Below, piece by piece: positions 1-8,764 of a stretch of DNA of 64,000 nucleotides. Position 1 is the first letter of the stretch; every line of letters begins with the position of its first letter. Both the position numbers and the translations under genes were made by a program. A model generated the notes under the pieces. It ran no database searches. It was not told the DNA's origin and was given only the letters and a program-made list of their open reading frames with translations. This DNA is from Neptunicoccus cionae (GTDB lineage: Bacteria > Pseudomonadota > Alphaproteobacteria > Rhodobacterales > Rhodobacteraceae), in assembly GCF_014643735.1 (NCBI RefSeq), contig NZ_BMKA01000003.1, forward strand, positions 496,001-560,000, read 5' to 3'.

Positions 1-341
1 ACCTGTTCCAGCGTCCAGACACCGCCCAGATCACAGGCAGCCAGCAGTAACGCCACCCGCCGCTTTGCTATGCGCAAGGCAGCCCCAAGATTTGCGCCAT
101 CTTCAGGGTCAATCGCTGACAACAGCGCCTCAAAACAGGCCTCCGGTTCCTGCCCGAGCGCGCCTTCAAACCAGTCGGCCTCCCGCTGTAACAGTCCGCG
201 CAAATAGCCACTGCTGCCCGCCATTCCGGCCACAAGATTGCCTGTCAGGGCTGAATGTGCGTTAAACCGTTCCCGCGCCTCAACGGCGAGTTCAGGATTA
301 TACGGGACGGGAGCGGATTTTAGCTGTGTTTCCAAGGTCAT
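1..341 (-). CDS. glnE: Glutamine synthetase adenylyltransferase/deadenylase, N-terminal fragment
   Basis: The reverse strand from the ATG at 341 stays open to the window edge, giving about 113 codons of the N-terminus. The translation begins MTLETQLKSAPVPYNPEL and later reads AKRRVALLLAACDLGGVW, which is typical of the start of GlnE, where this Ala/Leu-rich stretch precedes the first nucleotidyltransferase domain. GlnE adds AMP to, and removes it from, glutamine synthetase according to nitrogen status; the catalytic domains lie outside the window. It is divergent from the YbaK-family gene, with 77 bases between the two starts. Identity rests on the N-terminal pattern only. Confidence 0.75.
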   Translation of the reverse strand, partial: MTLETQLKSAPVPYNPELAVEARERFNAHSALTGNLVAGMAGSSGYLRGLLQREADWFEGALGQEPEACFEALLSAIDPEDGANLGAALRIAKRRVALLLAACDLGGVWTLEQ

Positions 342-418
342 ACTCGGACATTGCGCGGATCAGACAAACCCGTCAAGTCGCAGTTGCATCCCGTTGCTTT
401 TCGGCGCAGAAATCATCC

Positions 419-889
419 ATGAGCAAAAGTCTGAAACGGGTTCAACGCCACGCAGAGTCGCTGGGCTTGAACATCACAGTGGTGGAAACCGCAATCGACA
501 CCCATACCGCGGCCCAAGCCGCGCAATCCCAAGGTTGCGAGGTGGACCAGATTGCAAAATCCATTATCCTTCGCGGCGAAACCAGCGGCGCCGCAATCCT
601 GTTCCTGACCGCAGGCGGCAATCGCGTGGATGGGGAACAGGCCACCGCAGTGGCAGGCGAACCCCTTGGCAAAGCAGACGCCGCCCTGATCCGCAGTCAG
701 ACCGGTTTTGCCATCGGAGGTGTGTCCCCTATCGGGCATCTCAACCCGATCAAAACCTTCATGGACCCGCGCCTGCTGGAATTCGATGAAATCTGGGCCG
801 CCGCCGGAACCCCGCGCCATGTCTTTGCGATTGCACCAGACAGGCTCCGGGACGTGACAGAGGCACAAGTCGCCTCGTTCACAGGTTAA
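419..889 (+). CDS. YbaK/prolyl-tRNA editing domain protein
   Basis: A 156-residue protein that is a single YbaK/aminoacyl-tRNA deacylase domain. Family members hydrolyse mischarged tRNAs such as Cys-tRNA(Pro) or Ala-tRNA(Pro) in trans. Visible family features are the early IAKSIILRG segment (near residue 45), the central GGNRVD stretch and the glycine-rich GGVSPIGHL loop near residue 101. The frame is open further upstream to 326, but the ATG at 419 matches the usual N-terminus of the family and leaves room for a promoter between it and divergent glnE. It converges with lpxB; a short G+C-rich hairpin (agggcc/ggccct, 944-959) lies between the stops without a T run. The exact tRNA substrate cannot be read from sequence. 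Confidence 0.85.
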   Translation: MSKSLKRVQRHAESLGLNITVVETAIDTHTAAQAAQSQGCEVDQIAKSIILRGETSGAAILFLTAGGNRVDGEQATAVAGEPLGKADAALIRSQTGFAIGGVSPIGHLNPIKTFMDPRLLEFDEIWAAAGTPRHVFAIAPDRLRDVTEAQVASFTG

Positions 890-958
890 CCGACAACTCT
901 TTTTGGGTGCAATATCCGCGGGTGAATTGCGCGGATGCGCAAGAGGGCCGGCAGGCCC

Positions 959-2137
959 TTAGACCGACCGTTCCAGAAACCCGAGAACCGAGCGGGCCGC
1001 ACGAATGCCCGGATCGTCCCCGCCAAGACCAAGTGCTTGCATTGTTTGCACACAAGCCTGCTTCTGACCGTTCGCAACCTGCCGGTCCTTTAGCAGCGCC
1101 AGAAGTGCAGGCGTGATCTGGTCGGGCGTGCAGGATTCGAATAAAAACTCGGGTATTTCACGGGTTTGCGTGACGATATTGATAAGGTTCGCAGTGTCGA
1201 TTTGCGCCAGTTTCTTGACCATCCGCGTGGTTAGATAATTCGCTTTATACCCCACCACCATCGGACAGGCCGCCGCCGCCAGTTCCAGCGCGACCGTGCC
1301 CGAAGTCGCAAGCGCTGCGTCGCTCAGTGCAAAAACTATCCGCTTGCGATGCTCGTTTTCTTCCACGCCTAACCCGCGTGGATCAAGGATCAACGGCGCA
1401 ACGTCCCACCCCTGCACCATCGTTTTGGCCTGTTCCACCACCGCAGCGGCGGCGGGCAGGATAAATTGCACGCCGTCCACCTGCTGGGCGATCCGGCGGG
1501 CAACTTCACCGTGGATCGGCCCCATACGGGACAATTCCCCCTTGCGGGAACCGGGCAGCAGACAGACCACAGCCTTATTCAGATCAATGCCCTGCTCTTT
1601 CGCAAACGCGGCGGTTTCTTCACCCGTCGGCTGGCGTTCGGCCACGATGGGATGGCCAACGAAATCACAGCTCATGCCTGCGGCGGTCATATAGGGTGGC
1701 TCGAACGGGAGAAGTGCAAGCACATGATCCACATGGCGGGCCATTTTCGCTGCCCGCTCCGGCCGCCACGCCCAGACCGAGGGCGCAACGTAATGCACCA
1801 CTTTCAGGTTCGGGCGCGTTGATTTCAGCTTTTCGGCCACCCGCAGGCAGAAATCGGGGCTGTCTATGGTGATCAGCACATCCGGCTGAAATGCGTTTGC
1901 TGCGGCCACGGTCTGTTTGATCCGACGCAACAGTTTTGGAATACGGGGCAGCACCTCTAGCAGCCCCATAACGGACAGATCGTCCATATCAAACAGGCTG
2001 TCCAGCCCTTCGGCCTGCATGGCAGCGCCGCCGACTCCTTTAAAATCAATCTCGGGATGCAGGCTGTTCAGCCCCGCCATCAGGGCGCCACCCAGCTTGT
2101 CGCCGGACGGTTCCCCTGCGAGTATGAACACTTTCAC
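959..2137 (-). CDS. lpxB: Lipid-A-disaccharide synthase
   Basis: A 392-residue member of glycosyltransferase family 19, of normal length. It condenses UDP-2,3-diacylglucosamine with lipid X to form the tetra-acyl disaccharide of lipid A at the inner face of the cytoplasmic membrane. The N-terminus FILAGEPSGDKLGGALM is the classical LpxB opening, and VGHPIVAER plus LLPGSRKGEL in the middle are family motifs of the sugar-nucleotide site. It is the last gene of the leftward envelope cluster; its ATG overlaps the stop of lpxI by four bases, so translation is probably coupled. Its substrate is the product of LpxI, encoded just upstream. Confidence 0.96.
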   Translation of the reverse strand: MKVFILAGEPSGDKLGGALMAGLNSLHPEIDFKGVGGAAMQAEGLDSLFDMDDLSVMGLLEVLPRIPKLLRRIKQTVAAANAFQPDVLITIDSPDFCLRVAEKLKSTRPNLKVVHYVAPSVWAWRPERAAKMARHVDHVLALLPFEPPYMTAAGMSCDFVGHPIVAERQPTGEETAAFAKEQGIDLNKAVVCLLPGSRKGELSRMGPIHGEVARRIAQQVDGVQFILPAAAAVVEQAKTMVQGWDVAPLILDPRGLGVEENEHRKRIVFALSDAALATSGTVALELAAAACPMVVGYKANYLTTRMVKKLAQIDTANLINIVTQTREIPEFLFESCTPDQITPALLALLKDRQVANGQKQACVQTMQALGLGGDDPGIRAARSVLGFLERSV

Positions 2138-3018
2138 GGGGTCTCTCCCGCGCTGTCATTAGGCGCCTCGTCTCGCCCGACACCCACCAGAAACAGGCCC
2201 AACTCATCCGCCTTCGCGACGGTTTGTTCCAGCCCAAGCACCAAGACGCCGCCCGCTTGCACCGCTACACCGGCGAGACCTGCTTTGGCGGCCGCCCGAA
2301 TGGTCGCGGGGCCAATGCTCGGCAGATCCGTGCGCCAGTCCTGTCCGGGTTTTGGCAGCTTGCACAGCACCCCGCGTGCGCCATTTTTGTCGAGCCGGAA
2401 AGCGTCTCCTGTTTCCGCCACAAACCGTAACATCGTATCGGTGCCTTGGATGCTCTCCACTGCGAGGCAGATGCCCTGCGCCACGACAGCGCCCTGCCCT
2501 ACGTCCAGCCGTCCCGCTGCCTCTGCGATGTCAAATCCCCGCTTGATGTCAGCCCAATCCGCTTTGGAAAGCTTGGCCACCGTCTGCACCCCGCTCGGGG
2601 CAAGAAGCGTTGCAAGCACATCGTGCGCGCCCAGAACTTCCATCCCTTCGGATTCAAAAATCGCGGTAATGGTGCGCAGAGTCACATCGTCACCCGACTT
2701 CATTGCGGGCAGCAAAGTCGGGGCCAGCCGCAGGAATTTCCAATCGAACTTCAAGGGGCGAAGTTGCGGGCGCTGCATCGCACCGGCAAAGGTAACAGCG
2801 CGAAAACCGCCCGCTTTCAAGGCTTTGAACATGCGGGCGGGCTTTTCAAACTCCGCGTTGATCACTGGCAGGCCGCCGGTCCAGTCCGGTGCAAAACCGG
2901 CGAAGAGCACCAGAACATAATCGCGACCGGACCTTTGACATTCCTCGGCCAGCAGCTTGGGCAAATCCCCGTCACCAGCAACAATCGCTAGGGGTTGCAG
3001 ATCCGGTGCGCTGCCCAT
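2134..3018 (-). CDS. lpxI: UDP-2,3-diacylglucosamine pyrophosphatase LpxI
   Basis: A 294-residue DUF1009/LpxI protein. LpxI cleaves UDP-2,3-diacylglucosamine to lipid X and UMP and replaces LpxH in most alphaproteobacteria. The N-terminal LAIVAGDGDLPKLLAEE is the family opening, and the C-terminal half carries GLAGVAVQAGGVLVL, close to the family's end motif. It sits between lpxA (stop at 3022, three bases from this ATG) and lpxB (four-base overlap), which supports the assignment independently of sequence similarity. No LpxH-type phosphoesterase is seen in the window. Confidence 0.93.
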   Translation of the reverse strand: MGSAPDLQPLAIVAGDGDLPKLLAEECQRSGRDYVLVLFAGFAPDWTGGLPVINAEFEKPARMFKALKAGGFRAVTFAGAMQRPQLRPLKFDWKFLRLAPTLLPAMKSGDDVTLRTITAIFESEGMEVLGAHDVLATLLAPSGVQTVAKLSKADWADIKRGFDIAEAAGRLDVGQGAVVAQGICLAVESIQGTDTMLRFVAETGDAFRLDKNGARGVLCKLPKPGQDWRTDLPSIGPATIRAAAKAGLAGVAVQAGGVLVLGLEQTVAKADELGLFLVGVGRDEAPNDSAGETP

Positions 3019-3021
3019 GCC

Positions 3022-3828
3022 TCAGCCCGCTTTTGGTGTCGTCATATGGCGGCTGGTTTCATCAAGGATAAAATCCGTCACATCCTGAACCAGCGCGTTG
3101 GAAGCGTATTCCAGTTGCAGGCTCGACGCCCGCTCCTTCAGCGAACCGGTGCCGTTAAACAACAGACGGAAGGCGCTGCGCATGCCGTTAATGGTGTTCT
3201 TGTCATAGCCGCGACGCTTCAACCCCACAAGGTTCAGCCCCTCCAGCGTGGCCCGATCCCCAAGCACAGTGCCATAAGGGATCACATCCGCAACCACTGC
3301 TGCCAGACCGCCGATCATGGCACCCTTGCCGATGCGACAGAACTGGTGAACGCCAGAGAGCGCCCCCATAACCACGTCGTCCTCGATCAGGCAATGTCCG
3401 CCGAGCGAGGCATTATTGGCCAGAACCACATTGTTGCCGACAATACAATCATGGCCAATATGAACGCTCATCATATAAAGCCCGTCGTCGCCGACTTTGG
3501 TCAGCCCGCCGCCGCCTTCGGTGCCAGGGTTCATCGTCACGTGTTCCCGGATCCGGTTGCGCTTGCCGATCTCCAGCTTGGTCCGCTCACCGCCAAATTT
3601 TAGGTCCTGCGGAATGTGCCCGATACTGGCGAAGGGGAAAATCACGGTTTCGTCGCCGATGTCCGTCCAGCCTTCGACAACTGCGTGGGATTTCAGTTCC
3701 ACCCCGCGCCCGAGCGTGACTTCCGGCCCGACCACAGCGAAAGCGCCGATCTTGCAGTCAGGGCCGATCACAGCACCCTCTTCGACCACCGCCATGCGGT
3801 GGACAGTAGCAGTTTCATGAACAGCCAT
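3022..3828 (-). CDS. lpxA: Acyl-ACP:UDP-GlcNAc O-acyltransferase
   Basis: A 268-residue left-handed beta-helix acyltransferase that starts lipid A synthesis by moving a 3-hydroxyacyl chain from ACP to UDP-GlcNAc. Hexapeptide repeats begin at residue 1 (VHETATVHRMAVVEEGAVIG) and run for about two thirds of the chain. The SVHIGHDC motif contains the catalytic histidine region, and GGLAAVVADVIPYG marks the last coils before the helical C-terminus. It lies two bases after fabZ, which competes for the same 3-hydroxyacyl-ACP, and three bases before lpxI. Length is typical. Confidence 0.96.
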   Translation of the reverse strand: MAVHETATVHRMAVVEEGAVIGPDCKIGAFAVVGPEVTLGRGVELKSHAVVEGWTDIGDETVIFPFASIGHIPQDLKFGGERTKLEIGKRNRIREHVTMNPGTEGGGGLTKVGDDGLYMMSVHIGHDCIVGNNVVLANNASLGGHCLIEDDVVMGALSGVHQFCRIGKGAMIGGLAAVVADVIPYGTVLGDRATLEGLNLVGLKRRGYDKNTINGMRSAFRLLFNGTGSLKERASSLQLEYASNALVQDVTDFILDETSRHMTTPKAG

Positions 3829-3830
3829 GT

Positions 3831-4307
3831 TTACTGATCCTCTGGTGGAACCATCATTGCGTTAAATTCGGCTTCGGCCACAACCTTGCCATCCACCATC
3901 GCCTCACCGGAGAAGCGCCACAGTTTGCCGCGACCACGGATCACTTTGACGTGCAGTTCAAGCTGATCGCCCGGTGTGACAGGCTGCCGGAATTTGCATT
4001 TGTCGATGGACAGGAAGTAAACCAGCATGTCGTTGTCGATCATGTCGAGCGTCATGACCACCAGCACAGCAGCCGTCTGGGCCATCGCTTCGACGATCGT
4101 GACACCGGGCATGATCGGGCTGGCGGGGAAATGACCCTGAAAATGCGGCTCGTTGTAGGTGACATTCTTGATGCCAACGGCGCTTTTGTTCAGGTCGATT
4201 TCTTTCACGCGGTCGATCAACAGGAACGGATACCGATGGGGGATCATCCGCTTAATTTCCTGAATATCCGCGGTTAACAACGTGTTGCCGGTCTCGCCGT
4301 CTGCCAT
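3831..4307 (-). CDS. fabZ: 3-hydroxyacyl-[ACP] dehydratase FabZ
   Basis: A 158-residue hot-dog-fold dehydratase of the type II fatty-acid pathway. It removes water from 3-hydroxyacyl-ACP, a pool shared with LpxA. Visible motifs are [13 protein letters not shown] near residue 23 and the catalytic-helix region [19 protein letters not shown] in the first half. It is placed directly before lpxA. In many bacteria lpxD separates ompH from fabZ; here only 88 non-coding bases lie between this ATG and the ompH stop, and lpxD is not found in the window. Confidence 0.96.
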   Translation of the reverse strand: MADGETGNTLLTADIQEIKRMIPHRYPFLLIDRVKEIDLNKSAVGIKNVTYNEPHFQGHFPASPIMPGVTIVEAMAQTAAVLVVMTLDMIDNDMLVYFLSIDKCKFRQPVTPGDQLELHVKVIRGRGKLWRFSGEAMVDGKVVAEAEFNAMMVPPEDQ

Positions 4308-4395
4308 TACTTCTTCCTTTGTTCTAGAAAACCAACTTTAGCCTGCCTCGTATCACGGTTCCAGTGGAACCACAGCAGCATCGGCACACCAAAGC

Positions 4396-4974
4396 CTATT
4401 CAATGGATAATTCGCCTGCAGCATAGGCGGAATTCATCCGCTTTATGACAGTGTTTGTAACATCGCCGCCCTGGCTCATCCAAACGGCGCTTTCGTCCAG
4501 CACAAACATGACGCCCCGTTCCTGCATCAGCTGCACGATGATGTTTTCGGCCTGGCGGAAAAACCGGAAACGCATGGATTCCAGTGTCTTGGCCAGATCG
4601 ACGGATTTCTGGTCCTGCTCGCGGCGGGTCTTTTTGACCTTGGCGTCAAAGGCCTCGGCCATTGGCGTAAACTCTTCCGCGCTCATGGATTTGCGCAGTT
4701 CGGTCAGGTCCAGTTCTTCCTGTTCCAATCGCGCTGCCAGCTCTTCGTTTTCAGCCACCAATGCCGACTGGCGTTCCGCCAGCATCTCGGACAGCTGCCG
4801 TCCAAGATCGCTGCGCTGGATCAGTGCTTCGCGGTTGATGCTGACAACCGGCAGTGCTTGGTCATAGAGCGGAAAATCCCGCGTCTGCGCGGCCACCCCC
4901 GACCCCACTGCAACGAGGAAAGAGGTTGAGAGAACCGCGCCAAGACCCAGCGTCCTGCCTGTCATCCGCACCAT
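4396..4974 (-). CDS. OmpH/Skp-family periplasmic chaperone
   Basis: A 192-residue protein with a cleavable signal peptide (hydrophobic LGAVLSTSFLVAVGSGVAAQ, residues about 11-30) followed by a long charged helical region rich in Glu, Arg and Leu (residues about 55-125). This is the layout of Skp/OmpH, a trimeric periplasmic holdase that carries unfolded outer-membrane proteins to the BAM complex. It follows bamA by three bases, the usual arrangement. The C-terminal segment FVLDESAVWMSQGGDVTN resembles the conserved end of the family, in which the coiled coil returns to the trimer core. Confidence 0.88.
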   Translation of the reverse strand: MVRMTGRTLGLGAVLSTSFLVAVGSGVAAQTRDFPLYDQALPVVSINREALIQRSDLGRQLSEMLAERQSALVAENEELAARLEQEELDLTELRKSMSAEEFTPMAEAFDAKVKKTRREQDQKSVDLAKTLESMRFRFFRQAENIIVQLMQERGVMFVLDESAVWMSQGGDVTNTVIKRMNSAYAAGELSIE

Positions 4975-4977
4975 CCC

Positions 4978-7368
4978 TTAAAAGCGGGTGTCGATGGTGA
5001 AGTTGAAAGACTCGGTTTTGTCCACACCTTCTACATAATCGATCGGCTTGGCAAAGTTGAACCGGAGCGGCCCAAGCGCTGTATCCCAGAACAGAGACAC
5101 CCCGATGGCTGAACGCAGTTCAAAGTCCGAAGAGGACGCTGTTGAACCACCGGCCGACGTTGTGTCCAACCCCCAGAGGCTGCCCATATCAAGGAACAAA
5201 CCGCCGTAAATTCCATATTCCTCTGGCAGACCGATCGGAAAGCTCGCCTCAAGGCGGGCCACCGCGTAGAAGTTCCCCCCAAGCGCCGCATCGTAAGATT
5301 CGCCGCTGCCGTCCAAACTAACATCACGCGGACCGATCCCGTAGGATTCAAACCCGCGCAAGGAGTTACCGCCTAACTGGAACCGGTCGATAATGCTGGT
5401 GGTGTTACCGCCGAGCCCTTTCAGATAACCGCCCTCAATCTCAGCTGAAAGAACAACTTCTTCGTTAAAAATACTACGGTAGGCTTTGGCATTGGCAATA
5501 GCCTTGTAGTATTTGTCGTCGCCCGCAAAACCGGCCAGCGTCTGGTCAATGCTGAAGATAAAGCCAGCAGTTGGATCCACCGGAGAGTTCCGACGGTCAA
5601 ACGTATATCCAAGGCCAACCCCGAAAGATGATTTTTTGCCCTCTTCTGCCCGAATAAGTGGCGAGGAATCTGAGTCCGGGATCACCTCGTTGCTGGCAAA
5701 TTGGAGCGATGTTTCCAACGAAGAGCTTTCCCCGATAGGAAATTCGAGACTTGGCCTGATCAAGATCTGGCTGGTGTTGAACGTAAGATCGTCATCGTCT
5801 GTGGTCTGATAGGACAAGGTCATCGTTCCGGACAGATCCCGGTCGAACATCTTTGGTTCGGTGAAAGTGAAAGAGTATTCCCGCTCGTCGCTTGTTGTGC
5901 TGATTGTCACGCCGACCTGCTGCCCGCGCCCCAGAAAGTTATCTTCCGTTAAGGTGATGCTGCCGCTCAGACCGGAGTCCGTACCAAAGCCGACACCAAA
6001 GCCAAGTGACCCTGTCGGTTGCTCTTCGACGTTCACGTCAATCACAACCTGATCAGGCGCAGAGCCCTGCCTTGTTTGCACGTCCACATTGGCGAAATAG
6101 CCCAGTGCGCGAATCCGGTCGGTTGCTTCCTGAACCTTACGGGCGTTAAACGGATCGCCTTCAACGGTCTCGAACTCTCGGCGGATCACACGGTCAAGCG
6201 TATTGCTGTTACCTTCAATATCGATCCGCTCCACAAAGCGTTTCTGCCCCCGCGCGAGTTCGAAATTAATGTCGAGCGTGCGAGTATCATCGTTGCGCGT
6301 CACGTTGGGGCGGGCTTGCACAAAGGGCAGTCCCAGCTGGGCAGAGATCACGTCCAGCCGCTCCAGCGTGGTGTTCACCAGTTCAGGATTATAAACGCGG
6401 CCTTCGTTGACCTTCATCGCGCTGCGGTAATCCTCGATATTCACGTCCTGTTCGGGGCTGGACAATGTCAGTTTACCGAACCTGTATTGCTGGCCTTCCT
6501 GAACCTGAAAGTTTACACCAAAGGAGTCCCGCTCCCGCGCGAAATCAGCCGAGGACGACAGCACTTGCGCGTCGATGTAACCGCGTTTCAGATAAAAGTT
6601 CCGCAGCTTTTCCTTATCAAAGTCCAGCCGTTCCGGAATGAAAGTATCCTTGCGCACCAACGTACGGAACAGGCCCGCCTGTTTGGTTTCCAGCGCCCCG
6701 CGCAGACGGCGGTCTGAATATTTCCGGTTGCCGGTAAAGCTGATGCGGTTGACTTCAATCACACGGCCTTCGCGCACTTCAAACACCAGATCGACACGGT
6801 TGTCAGAGCGGCGGATGATCTTGGGTTCGATCTTCGCGGCCAAACGTCCAGCTTGGGCATAGGCATTCGTCAGCGCCTGCGTGTCAGCTTCCGCTTGGGC
6901 AGGGGAATAAGCGCGGCGCGGTGTGGAACCGACCAGACCGATCAGATCCTCGTCCTTCAGGCGGCGGTTGCCTTCAATGGCGACAGCGTTGATTGTCGGG
7001 TATTCGGCAACATCGATCACCAGACGCCCACCCTCGGGGCGAACCTCTACCGTTTCAAAAAGGCCGGAAGCATAGAGGTTCTGAACTGCCGTGTTAATCT
7101 GGCCGGGCGTCACATTCACTCCGGCAGAAACACCAGCGATCGAACGCACGGTATCAGCGGCAATCCGTTGGTTTCCCGACACATCCACCCGCGAAAACCG
7201 CGCCGTGGCTTGCGCATAAGCCATAGAGCTTTGCAGGGAAATAACACTGTTCATCGGCACCGCTGCAACGCCAAGCGCCAAAGCTGCACCACCGAGTTTC
7301 AAATTGCGCTTCATGCGCACTGACATCTGCGAAGTCTTCATACTGTCCCAAACCCCCAAGGTCTTCAT
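4978..7368 (-). CDS. bamA: Outer membrane protein assembly factor BamA
   Basis: A 796-residue Omp85 protein, the core of the machine that folds beta-barrels into the outer membrane. A signal peptide ends near AYAQA (about residue 54, an unusually long n-region if the first ATG is used; internal Met codons at residues 10, 15 and 19 are alternatives). POTRA-type repeats follow over about residues 58-420, with repeated patterns such as VEIREGR/VNRISFTGN. The barrel domain contains the GLGGNTTSI and FQLGGNSLRGF region (the VRGF-type motif) and the chain ends in phenylalanine (TIDTRF), the usual C-terminal signal. It lies between rseP and ompH. Confidence 0.96.
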   Translation of the reverse strand: MKTLGVWDSMKTSQMSVRMKRNLKLGGAALALGVAAVPMNSVISLQSSMAYAQATARFSRVDVSGNQRIAADTVRSIAGVSAGVNVTPGQINTAVQNLYASGLFETVEVRPEGGRLVIDVAEYPTINAVAIEGNRRLKDEDLIGLVGSTPRRAYSPAQAEADTQALTNAYAQAGRLAAKIEPKIIRRSDNRVDLVFEVREGRVIEVNRISFTGNRKYSDRRLRGALETKQAGLFRTLVRKDTFIPERLDFDKEKLRNFYLKRGYIDAQVLSSSADFARERDSFGVNFQVQEGQQYRFGKLTLSSPEQDVNIEDYRSAMKVNEGRVYNPELVNTTLERLDVISAQLGLPFVQARPNVTRNDDTRTLDINFELARGQKRFVERIDIEGNSNTLDRVIRREFETVEGDPFNARKVQEATDRIRALGYFANVDVQTRQGSAPDQVVIDVNVEEQPTGSLGFGVGFGTDSGLSGSITLTEDNFLGRGQQVGVTISTTSDEREYSFTFTEPKMFDRDLSGTMTLSYQTTDDDDLTFNTSQILIRPSLEFPIGESSSLETSLQFASNEVIPDSDSSPLIRAEEGKKSSFGVGLGYTFDRRNSPVDPTAGFIFSIDQTLAGFAGDDKYYKAIANAKAYRSIFNEEVVLSAEIEGGYLKGLGGNTTSIIDRFQLGGNSLRGFESYGIGPRDVSLDGSGESYDAALGGNFYAVARLEASFPIGLPEEYGIYGGLFLDMGSLWGLDTTSAGGSTASSSDFELRSAIGVSLFWDTALGPLRFNFAKPIDYVEGVDKTESFNFTIDTRF

Positions 7369-7417
7369 CGAACCTTATAATTTTTCTACACCCTTTCTAA
7401 TCGAACCGTTCCCGAAT

Positions 7418-8761
7418 TCAAAGGCGCATAATGTCGTTAAAGGTGGCGAAAATCATTAACATCAGCAAAAGCGAAAGCCCGACCCCCATTGCAACCTGAA
7501 GTGCGCGGTCACTTGGGGGGCGACGGAAAATCGCCTGATAGGCAAAAATCACCAGATGCCCGCCGTCAAGGATCGGAATGGGCAGCAGGTTCATCAACCC
7601 GATCGCGGTTGAGATAAAGGCAATCATAAAGACCAGTTCCAGCGGCCCCTGCGAGGCACTGTCCCCCGAAGCCACAGCGATCCCGACCGGACCTTGCAGG
7701 TTCTTCACTGACAGACCACCCGTGACCAATTCGCTGATGGTGCGCACGAAAGTCTTGGCAAGATGCCACACAGACCCGACACCCGCATCAAGCGCACCCA
7801 GCAGACCGACGGTTTCATAGACAGGGGAAACTGACAGCCCTGCCCCGATACCGATCATCATCCGTTCGCCAAAGCTGCCGTCCTCTTTTTCATAGGCCAT
7901 AGAGCGTGGCGTGATCGCTAGATCTACAACTTCGGTGCCGCGCAGAACCTTCATAGACACCTCACGCGATGTCATTTGCTGCACGATAGTTTGCAGTTCA
8001 AAGAAAGAGGCAATCGGCTTGCCGTCCATTTCAATGACCAGATCGTCTTTTTTCACACCGGCCTTGGCAGCAGGAGTCACCGGATTGACCGACGACACGA
8101 TTGGCAACCACGGGAAAGGCCCGCTCACCGACAGATCCTCGCCGTTCCGTTGCACGCCATAGGTCGGGGTGCTGTTTTCATCGGCGCGGAATTTGAATTC
8201 CTCAAAGTCTTTCCAGACCGACACAGGCTGGCCGTTAAAGCTTTGGATTTGGTCGCCCGATTGCAACCCGATGGTTTCACCGGGTACGGATTTAACCTCT
8301 CCAACCACCAGATCGCTGGAAGGACGGCCCGATCCCATTGCAATCAGGCCGAAGATGACGATGGACAGGATAAAATTGGCGCCTGGCCCCGCGAAAACGG
8401 TCAGAGCACGTTTCCACAAAGCAGCGGCTTCGAATGTGCGGGCGCGCAGGGATTCAGGCATTGCCTCTATTGCGGAGCGATCCGCACCGCCGCTGGCCGC
8501 ATTGGCATCGCCGAGAAACTTCACATATCCGCCGAAAGGCAAGGCGGCGATCTGCCAGCGGGTGCCCCGTTTGTCTGTCCATGTTTTCAGAACCGGACCA
8601 AACCCCATCGAAAACGCCTCGGCGTGAATGCCACACCAGCGCCCGACAATGTAGTGCCCAAATTCGTGGATGAAAATCACGACACTTAACACGATAATGA
8701 ACGGCACCAGAAAGGTCAGCGTACCCCCGATCAGTGGCACATAGGACAGGAAATCAAACAT
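7418..8761 (-). CDS. rseP: Site-2 intramembrane metalloprotease RseP
   Basis: A 447-residue zinc protease of the M50 family. The HEFGH zinc motif lies in the first membrane segment (FIHEFGHYIVGRW, near residue 32) and the third ligand motif LLPIPILDGGHL is near the C-terminus. One or two PDZ-like regions occur between them (around residues 125-290, for example VNPVTPAAKAGVKKDDLVIEMDG). RseP cuts transmembrane anti-sigma factors and leftover signal peptides after a site-1 cut. It is followed by bamA and preceded by dxr, the usual alphaproteobacterial order; the gap to the dxr stop is three bases. Confidence 0.95.
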   Translation of the reverse strand: MFDFLSYVPLIGGTLTFLVPFIIVLSVVIFIHEFGHYIVGRWCGIHAEAFSMGFGPVLKTWTDKRGTRWQIAALPFGGYVKFLGDANAASGGADRSAIEAMPESLRARTFEAAALWKRALTVFAGPGANFILSIVIFGLIAMGSGRPSSDLVVGEVKSVPGETIGLQSGDQIQSFNGQPVSVWKDFEEFKFRADENSTPTYGVQRNGEDLSVSGPFPWLPIVSSVNPVTPAAKAGVKKDDLVIEMDGKPIASFFELQTIVQQMTSREVSMKVLRGTEVVDLAITPRSMAYEKEDGSFGERMMIGIGAGLSVSPVYETVGLLGALDAGVGSVWHLAKTFVRTISELVTGGLSVKNLQGPVGIAVASGDSASQGPLELVFMIAFISTAIGLMNLLPIPILDGGHLVIFAYQAIFRRPPSDRALQVAMGVGLSLLLMLMIFATFNDIMRL

Positions 8762-8764
8762 TAA

